64,000 nucleotides of DNA from Paragyromitra xinjiangensis (taxonomy: Eukaryota; Ascomycota; Pezizomycetes; Pezizales; Discinaceae), in the NCBI GenBank assembly GCA_038503065.1, contig JBCAMK010000020.1, positions 1,240,001 through 1,304,000 of the forward strand. The letters are read 5' to 3'. The position numbers and the translations under genes were made by a program. How positions within the stretch are numbered: the first letter of the stretch is position 1; each line of letters begins with the position of its first letter. Shown piece after piece: positions 32,366 through 44,391 of this stretch. A model generated the notes under the pieces. That model saw only the letters and a program-made list of their open reading frames with translations, did no database searches and was not told where the DNA came from.

Positions 32366-32379
32366 TAGAACTAGAAGGT
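32366..32379 (+). repeat. Target-site duplication, right copy
   Basis: Second copy of the 14-bp sequence at 31711-31724. Confidence 0.75.
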
Positions 32380-33188
32380 TACCAACTCCGATACACTGTT
32401 TTGGGGTTAATATGGTGATATATTAAACAGGTTGTCTCATGTAAGAATCTTTGACCCCTTGTGACCCCTTATGGCTGACGGGAGCCTAAAGGGACATAGA
32501 ATGGGTTCTCAATATCTACATGTATCATCGGGCTCTCCACTTCTGGACCTGCTGACCCTGTCTGTATTTATATGTCTCTTGAATTACTCAAGTGCCACCG
32601 CCAGGAGCGGATAGATCGCGGAAGGGAGGCTAGATAACAGCTGAAGGACTTTTTTGTTGGGCGTCATGCTTTGGTTAGGGAGGGCTGAGCTACTCTATGC
32701 CCGTTTAGATTAGCATCTGACAATAGAATTTACGAAAACGGACCATTAAAAAGATATAAGAACTCGGCTGTGTTGTGTCTGGGTGGGTTTCTGTTGATAT
32801 TGCATCATGCATAGAAAGGCTAACCTCCTCGCTAATACAACCACTGCATAGGGCCTACAAGAAGGCGCTATCACACATGACACCATTATTTTATCACTAT
32901 GGCAATTCTACTTGATGGAATGTGGGCAAATTCTGAGGGTGCGATGCTACTTGGCGGTTGGGACCCCAGTGGGTAGAATAAAACATGTGATGAAGCAGAC
33001 GGGTATTAATCAAATTCGTCGGTATTTCGTACTTAGCTTTCTATATACCGCGCGCCTTAAAGGGAAGACTGACTAAGAGCAGACTATTTAATGACCCCTG
33101 CCCGCTCCCAAAGCATCTAACATACTGAATCCCACAACGCCATCAGGCGGTATTAATATTTTTATCTAGGTTACATTTAATCGTTCGG
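32380..33188. other. Intergenic, no gene seen
   Basis: Upstream region of the NoxR-like gene. No motif-bearing frame. Confidence 0.5.
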
Positions 33189-33950
33189 ATGGCTCTCTAT
33201 GCAACGGATCCGAATCACCGCACACTAGCACCAATAAACCTGACGGGGCTAGGAGATATCGGCAAGCCATACCGCGCCGAAATCAACGTCCAGGTCCTTG
33301 CCCAAACCCACTTTGACGAAGGGCGTTATGCCCTTGCGCTTTGCGTCTACCACGAGCAGATCAGGCTCTTTGGCCGCAACGCTAAGATACTTTTCAACAT
33401 CGGCCAGATCCATATGAAACTTGGTGAGCTTAAAGAGAGCGCCAGTTGGTTTAAGAAAGCAACGATTTTAGATGCTTCCTTTGCAGTTGCCTATTTTCAA
33501 CGTGGAGCAGTACATGCACTACTGGAGAACATCCAGAAAGCAAAAATGGACTATGACTGCTGCCTGAAAGAAGGTATGGGGTATGGTGAACTTAAACCTG
33601 GGGTGTTTTCAGAGGGCTATGGCGATATAGGATATGATCAGGTTGGAATGCAATATATTTTGCGTATGGAGGACGTCAAAGGAAACCGGTACCTTTGCAC
33701 AAACACATCCACAGCGCGGGGCGTACCGAATAGTCTGAGAGAGTGCAATACGGAGCGGAATCTAAGAGAACAAGGTATTCACAAACGTCAGGGGCCGACG
33801 CTGAGGAAAATTGTGTCGGTTCCTGAAAAGACAATCTTCAGGGTCGCAGAGTGGAAGGAGAGAGCAAGATTGGCAGATCCGGCGAAGACAGCGGAGTGGA
33901 GGTTTAGGGACGAGGCAAGAGTTGTTGCAATAGGAGAAGACCCTGGATAG
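33189..33950 (+). CDS. NoxR/p67phox-like TPR protein, short single-exon form (253 aa)
   Basis: Single-exon 253-residue protein. Residues about 35-135 form three tetratricopeptide repeats: AQTHFDEGRYALALCVYHEQ, ILFNIGQIHMKLGELKESAS and AVAYFQRGAVHALLENIQKA. A fourth region follows with GDIGYDQVGMQYILRMEDV, the place where NoxR/p67phox proteins have an IDYxQLGLxFxL block. KIVSVPEKTIFRVAEWKERA (about 208-227) corresponds to the activation-domain stretch of fungal NoxR. NoxR is the cytosolic activator of NADPH oxidases and its TPR domain binds Rac. Compared with full-length NoxR (about 500 aa with a C-terminal PB1 domain), this copy stops after the activation region. The lack of introns and the truncation suggest a retrocopy or a specialised paralog. 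Assignment is from motif recall, not from a search. Confidence 0.75.
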   Translation: MALYATDPNHRTLAPINLTGLGDIGKPYRAEINVQVLAQTHFDEGRYALALCVYHEQIRLFGRNAKILFNIGQIHMKLGELKESASWFKKATILDASFAVAYFQRGAVHALLENIQKAKMDYDCCLKEGMGYGELKPGVFSEGYGDIGYDQVGMQYILRMEDVKGNRYLCTNTSTARGVPNSLRECNTERNLREQGIHKRQGPTLRKIVSVPEKTIFRVAEWKERARLADPAKTAEWRFRDEARVVAIGEDPG

Positions 33951-34610
33951 ACAGGCTAGGGAGCTCTTGTGGACTGAGTGAATGTTTGCTCTTTTTCTAA
34001 TGTATGATGATTACATTTAGCGATTGATATATCTAGTCCGGGTATGAGACAAGATTGGGTTCGTTTATCTGAAGTTTGGTTGCAATTACATATGTATTTA
34101 ACAATTATCGATAGGAGCGAAGGGAAAGAGCAGATCCTGGGCGTCACCCCGCTGAACTACATGCATGCTCATAGCACCCTGTTTGTGGAATCACATGTAT
34201 GTAAAGAAATTTCAAGGCGCAATTGATTCTATGCAATGTATTACGGAACGAGAGAGGGGAGTCAAAATATGGCAAACTTCGAATGTAGCGAGCGAAGTGA
34301 GAAATATCTTGCTTCCCGACTGAGTGGTGGACTCTTAACTGGCTGGGTGTGGTGGCGAAAGAATAGTTATGAATCAATATACCTTTGCGATCAAATCCTC
34401 CTACTACTTCCACCTACCAAGACCCGATGGTAACACAGGGCAGCTCCTACTATTTCCCGGAAAGCACCCGAAGCGTAATTAGACAGTCTTAAGGTTGTAG
34501 GTAAAGAATACGGATAAAAAGAAAATTATCAGTGTTGCTAAGGCACTGATGCCCGACTGCCTACTCCCCGCTTAGCGGATCTTAGATCAAAGGCAGCGCT
34601 CCCTAGACAA
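33951..34610. other. Intergenic, no gene seen
   Basis: Short frames on both strands without motifs. Confidence 0.45.
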
Positions 34611-34722
34611 TATTGTCACCCTTCAGGGGAGTCGAACCCCATAGCACCACCGCTACGATGACCAGCATTTTCTGAAAGTCCATAACAGACTCTTTCGCTA
34701 CTAGGCCACCGCACCGGCGCTG
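34611..34722 (-). tRNA. tRNA-like sequence, degenerate or SINE head
   Basis: Minus strand has both internal pol III promoter elements: an A box (TGGCCTAGTAGC) and a consensus B box (GGTTCGACTCC). A hairpin sits at the anticodon-arm position (GAGTC...GACTT). The acceptor arms do not pair, and position 33 of the loop would not be T, so it is probably a pseudogene or the head of a tRNA-derived SINE. Confidence 0.4.
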
Positions 34723-36344
34723 AAATATGTGGTAGGAAAGCGCAATTTATGTTAGATGTTTTATTTGATAGTTCAGCTAAACTTTCGAATGTTCATCCGA
34801 TGAATTTTACCCACCAGTGTTTGAAAGAATAAAAGATGCACGCGGTACCTAGGTCAAGCGAAGTAATGTTTCTGTTTGTTGTGCTTGTACGGTGCCTTCC
34901 GTATCGCTTTGAGTGGGTATATGCCTTTATTTATGTACGAGAACTGCCTCCAATACCGAGCACACCATGGAATTAGAATAGCCCTTATCATTTGTGCCCG
35001 GTCAGCACACATCCTACGCCACGATTAACAAACACCAACCTAAGCTCATTGCCCGGGGCCGTCGCTGGGAGATGCTTCAGTATTTTTGCCCCGCAGGTCT
35101 GATAAACGGTCCTAGTTAGCTCACCACGACCTTCGATGGTAAACTTCTTGAAATGGCGGAGGAGGGCTGGAAAAAGGCAGGAGGGTAAGGCTCTCAAGCG
35201 GGGAGATGCCCTGCTGGAAGAGGGCAGGCTGCAAGTTGTTGCAGCAAACGATACATAGCTCATCGCCACTTCCCCCCCTTCAACATCGTTGCGAATGGCC
35301 TTAGCAAAAGTTAATTAATATCACCTGGGGCTATAGCGCTTCAAATTTACTTCTAGAATCCATTGATGGGTCAAAATGCAAAGGAGGGAAAGCAGCGAGA
35401 GGCAACCCAACGATCGCGGCTGACGAGTCCTGCCACAACTAAGAATCGCTGAGTTAGAGCACCCTGGTCCTTTGCCATCCACGGAACTGGATTTTGGTCT
35501 CTGGAAGATATGAACTGCTTGCCACACGGCAACTCCAAGGTATATCAGAACCACCGCATTGCCGGAGCACGTCTTTGAGCTGGCTGAGTGCTGTCTGGCG
35601 GTTCTTACCAGCCAAGTTTGGGTGCCAGGCCTCAAGCGTAGCCCCATAGGCCCTGCCGGTGGCCTGCAGCTGCGGTGTGACATAAGTGATTCTTGCCTTT
35701 AGAACATTTCACTGTCATCCAGATGTTGCGATCCGCTAGAATGGTGCCTATATCGAAGTCACCGACCAAGAACGATGGTGGAATTCTTGGATTTGATACC
35801 TTAACACTATTGCTCTTATGAAGTGATGCGGGCTTTAGTACCTGAAATGCAAAAATTAGTTGTGGGTGCCTCGAAAAAGTTTGATTGTTGGTCATACTCT
35901 CCGAGACGAAGTACATGAATCTCCAAAGTAAGCTACTTCCGCGATGAGGGGTGAATTTTTCACTCGAGTGTTGGCCATCATGTGATTATGCTAAGTATTG
36001 TACAAACGAGGGTGAACATCTGGCATCAATCTATGTAAGCCAGCGGGGGCCCGAATATCCGGTTTGGCACATGTCTGCCTAGGCCGTGAAGAATCATGTA
36101 GTTTTGTGACACTGGGCGCCAACCATTTCTTTAAGATTCCAGTAAAAGAATATGCCGTTGGTAAAAGAGATAGGATGATTGAATTGCTTCCCTATACCTT
36201 TCGTACTTTGTTGTAACGTACTCTGCCACCTAGTACTGGATATTTGAAGTTTCCCAAGAAGGAGGACACAAAAATAGGTTGACAAAAAGTTCGCCACTGC
36301 ATTGAAACTCTGAAATGCCCATACTACAGTGACTACGTCTTTGT
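34723..36344. other. Gene-poor stretch, no gene called
   Basis: Frames at 34988-35269 and 35321-35683 (minus) overlap other frames and show no known motif. Confidence 0.45.
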
Positions 36345-36432
36345 TGTTTAGCGAGGCGGGGATTTGAACGTGGGGCTTCTCGATTCGGAGCCAGGCACCT
36401 AGACTATTATGCCATAGTACCTGGCGAAAATG
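36345..36432 (-). tRNA. tRNA-like sequence, degenerate
   Basis: Minus strand reads TGGCATAATAGTCTAGGTGCC (shown in two parts: TGGCATAATAGT and CTAGGTGCC; D-arm with GGC/GCC stem), then CTCCGAA as a possible anticodon loop, then CGTTCAAATCC (B box with one mismatch). T-stem and acceptor stem do not pair properly, so a tRNA relic is likelier than a working gene. Confidence 0.4.
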
Positions 36433-36898
36433 TAAGGCTTTTGGTCTATTTAACGGCACTCATCCGCTGCCCACCACATTCGAGTTTCCACAAGCGCTAT
36501 TTAACATACCTGCTGATTCAAATCTCGCACGATAAAGATGATAACGCCTTCGGAGACCTCTTCTCTCGCTTGTGTTCATCATTATTCCCGTGAGCCCCAT
36601 CGCTATCGCCCCATCTACTCTCGCTCCGCTATCGCTTAATTTATAAGGAAGCCTCTCTCGGTGCTAACTACTCTGATCCACATCATTCTGCTACTCCTCA
36701 CGCTTGTACTTTGGTCGTTTCCGCCATCGTACATTACAGTCACATCATCGTTGTTGAGACCTGAGACTATTAGGCGGGAAACTGAGGAGGAAGTGGAGTG
36801 AGGTATCCGGTATGTATCCCAAGCCTTGTCCAGTTTCAAATGCTTCAGTAGTTTCTTCGAGCACATTGGTGACAGTTATTTATCATACTAGAATCAGT
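36433..36898. other. Upstream region of the large hypothetical gene
   Basis: An in-frame ATG at 36812 would add 29 residues to the next protein, but its context is weaker than that at 36899. Confidence 0.45.
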
Positions 36899-39800
36899 AT
36901 GGCTAAGGGAGGAGCCGGCTTCCTCAACTTCCACGAGAAGCGGAAACAGTATTGGGCCGAGTACACATGGAAAGATCACATACAGTTCTCAACTGCCTGC
37001 TGTCAGAATAGCTTGGGGTCCGAATCAATGTTGCTTCATGGACAATATGCCGATCGATACACTGCAGCCTACGACAACATGGTGGAGATACAGCAGACAG
37101 GCGGTGGTCATCAGAAGTGTCATACAAAGGATATCAAAATTCTTGAGGCTGAGGAGTTGGAGGCCCGAGAGTTAATCATAGACACTTGGGATATGGAAGC
37201 AGCACTCCATGCGTGGCATGCTGAAGATATGTTTGAGACCGTTGGACTGCGGCCACTTGGTGATGATATGATAGGTGAGATCATGGATACCGTGGCTAAA
37301 GTGGTGGAAACATATCAAGGAAACAGGCAGAAGGAATGGATCGGGTGGAAATCAAGATTCGAGGAGGTGTGTTCAATGGAAGACGGCAAAAGCCGCCGTA
37401 TCAAACAATGGGCACTATTGAAAGCCACACCAGGCACTGAAGATGAACCGGGTCTGTGGCAGAGTTGGCTCTCAGAGTTCCGATTCAAAACTCGTCTCAG
37501 AATGAAGCTGGGGAGAACTAGAGAGTTGTACAGGGACTCAGTTCACTTATTAGCAAGCCAAATAATTACCTTGGTAGGGGATAGGAATTGGGATACTCCG
37601 GAATGTGAACGTCTAAGGCTCTTCCTGTGTCGTAGTATCCAAGATCTTTCGGACATTGAATTCCGCCAGCGCTTAAGAGCCGACACAGCACCTCCGGCCT
37701 TTTCAGATTCAGATTATATGGAACTAAGCAAGTCGTATATGAGGTTGAAAGAAAAACCTTCCTTGGTGAAAGCATTAAGCGGAATTTCCCTTCTTCATAG
37801 TTTTCTAGACGGCTGTTTAGATGATGTGCCTTGGGATAGGATTTGCGAAGGATACGTATGGCACTGGATTGAGTTCATAATGAAACTGAAGCCAGATGTA
37901 TATGTTTTGGGGTTTTCAGTCGCTCCAAACCTTAGTCTTGAAGCACTTAGGCGTTTTACTACCGAATTCGAGGTGTTCCAAGGAATATACCTCCAAGAGC
38001 TTATGGACGCATGTCGCCCCCAGCTAGACGGCTTGCCTACGGCCAGTAGTATGCCGGTTGATGCGGCCGCGAATCTAGCTCCTCAAGCGGGGGGGAAACG
38101 TAAAGGGAAGAGAAAGCGGAAACAAGCCAAAAAAGCACTTGGGAAAACACAAATGGAGGGTTCGGCTGAACTCCAGTCTGAGGATATGCTCGTTGCCGCC
38201 CTAGAACTGGCGAGCGATACCCATAGCGGATCAGTGAGAACCTCTGGCGATATACAAAGTGATGGAGGATTAGTTCCTCAATCCGAGCAGCAACAGACCA
38301 CAACTAAGGATAATACTCTTGCCGTTAGGACTATTGAGGATGTTGGAGGTGATGCGAAGGGCGAGGAAGTGATACCTGCCCTCGGTCCCATTGAAGGAAG
38401 AGAGAGCCAACAATATGGCGAGGATCTAGAGGTGGCAGATTCATGCAATCCTCTTGGACAACCCACATGCAGTGATAGCGTTGTCATTTCGTGCTCACCT
38501 CCATTTACTTCCGAATATCCAGTTATGGGCTGTCGACAGCAGCTGAAAGAATTTGAACTTTGCAGAGAAGACATCAAAACTGTTCGGTCTGGCCAAATTA
38601 TACCCTGTTTGGACCACCAGAGCACACAAGCGCCTGGGAGGGGGACCGGGGGCGATATGAGTGGTGTAGCAAGGCGTCTCTGCAACACCGAATTAGAGAC
38701 AGGTATAATCGAACGCAGGGAATACGGCGTTATGAACGGGCCAGTACTCTCAGCTACGGCTGACAACTTATTATCTCAAGAATGCTTAGAGGAACGAGAT
38801 GGGATGGTACAATGCAGGGAGAATGCAGAATCAAAGCAGCTCGAAGAAGTCACCCCTATAGTCGCCGAGTCATGCGTACTTCCCGAGCTAACTGCAGCGG
38901 GATCTGTGGAGCAACCAGAGCATTCTAGCACCTCACTGACGCTGGAAAAGCCCACTAATGACGTGAACACCAGCAAGGGCCTCCAGCTTGATTGTAGTGG
39001 ACGGAACGCAATTGAAGAGTTTGATTTTGATGAAGAGAGCCTACTAAATAAAGACGATTATCGGGCGAGCACTCGAGGAAAGAAGTGCGCAAGGGAGTTG
39101 AAGGCAATCAGTGAAGGTGGTTCGAGTGGTACCGCTGTGGGAGCCACTCTGGCTGAGAACGGGAAAATCATCTGTCGAGTGGAGGATTTGAAAGACTACA
39201 ATGCTTCAAGTGGAATTGGCCAGGTAATAACAAGATCTAACGTTGCAAGTAGCGGAGATCGGGCCGGACGGGTGACGACACCAATCACAAATATTGTTTC
39301 GACTTCGCGCGGAATCGTCGAAAAAGAAGCAAAAATCTGGAGCAAAGCAGACCAAAAGCGAAAGACAGCATCCCCACAAGGAAGCGCCGGCCGCCTAGAC
39401 CCATCAAATTTCAGCGATATTCTTCCAAAAGAAATGAAACCTGATTCCCGAAATGTATCCAACCAATCCATCGTGACCGAAAAAATTAAACTAGTTATCG
39501 AAAACGACAAGGTAACAGCGGGGGAATTAATGCACTCCGCAGAATTATCGGGGACTGAAAACGGCTCCTGGTCGGTCGTAAGAGAAAAGCGTAAGGGAAA
39601 GAAAAAAGCAAGCGTCACAACTACTCTTCCGGAAGAATCTTCCGCCTGCGAAGCGATGAAAGGCAGTGACAGCAATGCAATCCTTCTCCAATCTGATGTC
39701 GTGAAACCCCGCATTCGGAGGGGGGGATTTAAAAATCGCCTCGGCTGGACTGTAGCTAATGTTGGTTGTAATGGGCCGAAGCCAGTGCAACTCAACTCCG

Positions 39801-41614
39801 AACCAACTCCTACGCGTGGGCCCATAGCTGAGGCGGCGGTGAATCCTACGCCAAAACGAACCGTTGAACCTCCTATGAGATCAAATAGCCAACCCAAGAG
39901 TCGGGGGGCGGGTAGCGCACTTTTAGCAAGCCAAGTACTTCCAGTCATGCCAATTAATAAGCATCAGGATGAGCAAGCTGTCAGCCAAAAGACCCATGTA
40001 GTTGGACATAAAACTGCTGACAAGCCAATAAATCGACCTTTCGAAAGCCATCATAGAGCTCGGCTGCTATCACTTCCGGGCTCAAGCTGTGAAGTTCGGA
40101 TGGTAGGAGACAAAAATAAGCCTTCTCCAAGCGGCCGAACTATCTGGTCTGACTCTCACGTTGCCTTGAAAAGTCTTTTTGAGGGAAGTGCAGAAGATCT
40201 AGTGTTGCCCCAAGAAGAGGGCCCGGGATTGAGTAATAAATTCTCTAGCACATGCCAACAAACGATGCAACCAGCGGCGCTTGGAAGCGCGAATGATATA
40301 AACCCAACGGTTATCTCATTGGCGAAAACAACTATCTTGGGCACTGAAAGCGATGGTGCAGATACGCCTACCCCCTACTCTCTTATCCTAAAACGCAGTA
40401 GTGTACAACGTATTGATCTCAAAGAAAAAGGGCAAACAATTCCCCAACAGGATACCAAACAGCCAGGAACGCTGGAAACTATGGCGTCAACAAAATTAGC
40501 AATCGGGGTCGAAGGCGAGAAACCGATTAGGGGTCCTGAGCTTACAGATGTGCCAAGCGAAAACGATGAGCGGTCATTATCTGAGGGAGCGAAAACGACC
40601 TCTACAAATGGGGGATACAGTTGTATTAAGTTACTTGATAATGATAACCGTTTACAGAAGAATCGGCAAAAGGCGACTGAAGAAAAGATGCTGGGAGTAT
40701 ATAAAAGGTAGAAGATTCGTCACAGAGATTGTAGAGCTTTTGCTGACAGGGACGGAGGTTGGCCCAAGAGGATATTGCTGCTCTCAGTGGGGAAAACGAC
40801 AAACTTAGAGATTTAATATCAAAATTAATAGATGGCAGTGCCGAAGAAAGATGTGCCGCGATGGTAGCTGGCCATAGAGCGATCGGATTTGTCAAACTAC
40901 AAAGTAGCCCCACCCAGGATAGAGAAATTCTATACCGACAAAGAGAAAAAGTAAGTGTCTCAGCTGTGACAATCAAGTATAGGTTTGCACATCGCCTACT
41001 CACAGACTTAGTATCAGCTTTCGAACACCTCAAGTTATTCTACCTTGAATAGACTTACTGTAGCTGAAGATGAGGAGTCTAACAACGGACCGGCCATATT
41101 GTCCTTGCCAAAGGATGAGCCGAAGCCTTCGCTTGAAAGACTGGAAGCATACTCGAGACAGGCCCAGCCAAGACGTATTCCGAGATTGAACGATAAATGG
41201 AAGGGTAGGAACACGCGTGAACCACAACCAAGAATAACGCAAATCCTCCAACGAGAAACACATATTTCGTCAAATGTTGAGGCGAATCTGTTGCCGGGAG
41301 TGAAGGCACAAGCCGCTCGCAGCCTGAGTTACAGAAGCCCGAAAAAAACCAGCCGCCACAAAAACCCCATCACTAACATACAGACGCATCGTGATCTCAC
41401 CTCTAGAGGTTCTGCTAGTAGCTTGAAGCCCCTGATGCACCCAGCCGCAGAGAATCAGTTGAGCGAGATACCAGTTCTTATGACCGCACCTGATGGTCAA
41501 CCAATATACACTAGTGGCCATTTCCGAGGGCCATTAGTGGTCCCCGGGCTGCGGCTTGAGAGATTTTCTGGGAGCATATCTTCTCGCGTGCCTCTATTTC
41601 AACCACATAATTAA
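36899..41614 (+). CDS. Very large, mostly disordered hypothetical protein (about 1534 aa)
   Basis: Three exons: 36899-40707, 40758-40950 and 41012-41614 (4605 nt, in frame). Residues 1-400 look folded: many Trp and Leu positions and helices, for example FLNFHEKRKQYWAEYTWKDH, WDMEAALHAWHAEDMFETV, EDEPGLWQSWLSEFRFKTR and YVWHWIEFIMKLKPDVYVLG. A Lys/Arg block (GGKRKGKRKRKQAKKA, near residue 430) looks like a nuclear signal. The next about 900 residues are polar and low in hydrophobics, probably disordered. The two small 3' exons code a Gln/Glu helix (RLAQEDIAALSGENDKLRDL) and an Arg/Pro-rich end. No known domain recognised. The start at 36899 is chosen because it has A at -3 and G at +4; 36812 is possible. 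The exon 2 acceptor (GGAG before G) is the least certain joint. It lies next to the P1-P6 array; no clear homology to it. Confidence 0.7.
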
Positions 41615-42305
41615 GTTCACAATCGACTGTATTGGGGGTATTATCATCCTTGCATTCAGAAGACCGAGAGCCTGGAGTTGAGAGGGGTAAAACTTAGAAG
41701 GGCATATTATGCCCAGCTTGCGCGAATGTAGTGGATATTAGGGGGAACAGAGTATTTTTAGGATGCTATGCACTGAACATGGGAGGCCAATCCCGCCCAA
41801 AGCTGCATTCAAATTAATTTTGCCGAATCTTACAACTGGCAGAGGTACATGATTAATGTTACCAAGAATTGCGCATTGTTTATGAAACAAAAATAATTGA
41901 TTATCAAAAACCGATCTTGATCGAAAGCTAATGAACTGACCCAATTGTGACCCCATAATTTTCGTTTTAGGAATAAGGACTGCTGGCTTCAGGTTCCTGT
42001 ACTATTCATACAATCCACCGGTGGCCTGGAGTGCGTGTAGTACTTACAATTGCCATGCGGGACTCTGGCCATGCTAGGGAATACTCTGTGTAGGTAATCG
42101 ATGTTTGGTCGCCCTAACTAGGTTCTCTAAATACCCGCTTTCGGTCAGTTATAGACTCAAGAATCAGGATACTATGCGCATGCTTCTATTTATGTAATGA
42201 AAATAATAGCTGACTACAATGCTAGAGACGAACAAAATCGCTAAACATTGATATAATTGAGCAAATCGCTATTTATTGATTTAAGCTACAGATTTCACCT
42301 CATGT
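41615..42305. other. Intergenic between convergent genes
   Basis: AT-rich. No feature supported. Confidence 0.5.
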
Positions 42306-44274
42306 TCATTCAACTTCAAACCACACCTCCACCCTACAGTTCCTCTGAGCCGCAATATCCATCGCGACGCACCAGTCCCAACCGCCCTGGTATCTATCAA
42401 CCTCAATACACATGGTATCCCCGTTGATAAAAAGCTTGAGGACTGTAATACGCTTCTGTAGGGCGATCTGGTGTCTGTCATGTAACTCCTGGAGAAACGT
42501 AGCATAGGCTGGCGGATGTGCCCAATAATGAAAGCGATAGTCAAAATTTGTCCCCAGCTGCCGGGCCACACCATGGGACGTAAACATGATTGGCGGGAAA
42601 AATCCCTGCAGAGCATAAGGTACGAGATAGTTAGCAACACGCAAGCAGGCTGTGGCAGCTACAATGTCATGCTCCTGAATTTGTTCATTGCGTTTGGCGG
42701 TTGGAGGGCTTGGGTCCAGGGGATCAAGCAAGTTAGTATCATCGTCATTTTTTGCCTGACCGGCGGACGATTCATGATTTGCATCGGCCTTTTGGGGCTG
42801 CTGCTCGGTGCACTCGACTCCTCGGGAAGCGTTGAGGGTGTCAACAGTTTCATTGAGGGTGCAAGTCTTATTGGCAATCTTGTCGGGGTTCGGGTTCGCA
42901 GCGGTACTTCCTTCTCGCTTCAATGTTAGTTCAGTAAGGGAGGCGTCATCGTTGCGATTGAGGATAACGCGTGTTTCGGCTCCACTGGCGGTGATGTACC
43001 CTAAACGTTCCCTAATATGCGTTAGGAGATCATCGAGGGTTTGAATGGGCTCCGGTACATTCTCTGCTGGCTTGGTCGCATTCTTCGTCTGGGGGTCTTC
43101 GACGGTGGGCTTCTCGGATGCGGTATCAGTCGTCGAGGAGGGGTTGATTTTCTGACGCTTTCCACCATGCTCCTCCTCGTTCTCGCAAAATGCCTCAGAA
43201 TCGCTTGTCTGAGCAGCGAAGTTGGAAATACGGGATGGCCAGTCAAAAATTGTCGCGGGAGCTTTGTCCAATTCACCTTCCTTTCTCTTGGAGATGGATG
43301 ATCTTTCAACGGCATATTCCACATCTTTCATTGAGCTGAGCCCATATGTCGCGGCGTCGTGATCATTGGTGGCTTGGCTATGGGGTTGCAAGAGAAGATT
43401 TGCTGGAAGGCCCGAATCCGTGTGCAATGAGGCTTGATCGATTTCCCTATCTGCAACATTGTCGAGAGGGTTGGAGCCACAGGTAGGAGGCGGGCTACTC
43501 GTGTTGGCCTCATCTTGGGCAGAGGTATCGATGTTGCTGCTATCATTCAATGGGGTGCGTTTAGTACTAACGTAGTCTGCAGAGTGGGTCCCGCCCTTGA
43601 GCTTAGTAGGGAGGATAGCCCGCCCGGATGGACTGCATTGCTGATTAAACGTATCGCTCTGCTTGGTCGTAGAGGTAGGAGGGTCGGCGCAATTGACCGA
43701 TCTGTCGTGCTGTTTTTCTTGGTGATCCTCATTGGAGGCAACCGACGCCTCATCGTTCGCACCCTCCTCTAGTGTTCCACCCTCATCGGCAAGCTGATAG
43801 AGTACTTCGAACTTGTTCTGATATGCGGCTTCAGGTAGCATCTCTTCCTCCACCATGTCGGCGTCGGGGTTAATGTATAGCCTTGCTCTCTCTGCAGCAG
43901 CTACAACAAATGACCGGACGATATCGGATATACTATAGCACATAGCAAAACTTAGTCAAGTTGATACAAAAGATAGGAGGGAAATCATTGATTACATACA
44001 CCTTGGTATTAGTAACAAACATCAGAGCATGTTCGCTCGATGAGCCCCAGAACTTCTGTTTCAGCGTTCCATTTAGATAAGCAGTATACCATTCTTCCCA
44101 GAGCTGGCCGCGAGCAACAGGGCCCTGAAGACCAATATCATTCTCGGTGTCAGTGATATCGAAAGCGATTGTTGCCATCATTTCTTTCCAGTTTTTTCGA
44201 CTAAGCCCGCACCTGATCCAGGGGGTAGTGTTACGAGCAACAGGATGCGGTCTCTTGCGCTTGGTGCCGGCCAT
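42306..44274 (-). CDS. Tandem paralog P1, long form (633 aa), family unknown
   Basis: Two exons on the minus strand: 44274-44000 and 43932-42306 (1902 nt, in frame). Exon 1 codes a basic start (MAGTKRKRPHP), possibly a nuclear signal, and the Trp-rich module (NWKEMMATIAFDI, then LWEEWYTAYL) shared with P2-P6. The intron has the same phase (2) and place as in the other five. Exon 2 begins SDIVRSFVVAAAERARLYI, continues with about 380 polar, apparently disordered residues not found in P2-P6, and ends with a divergent C-terminal module: PPIMF, YRFHYWAHPPAYATFLQELH, ITVLKLFINGDTM, GGWDWCVAMDIA and WFEVE. It keeps the WDW core but lacks the EEQE run. Function unknown. It may be the ancestral or a scaffold-like member. 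Confidence 0.8.
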
Positions 44275-44384
44275 TTTTGGATAAAGATACTGATGAATAA
44301 AGGTATTTCCCTCGGATTGTTGTTATGGATGAAAGAGTTTGGTGGTGGTGTGTGGGAGAAAATTGGAGGAGAGTAGAGCACTAG

Positions 44385-44391
44385 TTTTATA
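44385..44391 (-). promoter_or_regulatory. TATA box upstream of P1
   Basis: TATAAAA on the minus strand about 110 bp before the P1 start codon at 44274. Confidence 0.45.

Noticed and set aside
36812..36898. Upstream ATG extending the 1534-aa protein by 29 residues
   Set aside because: Weaker start context than the ATG at 36899; kept only as an alternative.
39196..39948. 250-codon open frame antisense to the 1534-aa gene
   Set aside because: It lies wholly within the coding exon and mirrors its codon pattern; no motif or independent start context.
43022..43772. Several 70-110 codon frames on both strands inside P1
   Set aside because: They fall in the low-complexity middle of P1 exon 2 and have no motifs; shadows of the real frame.
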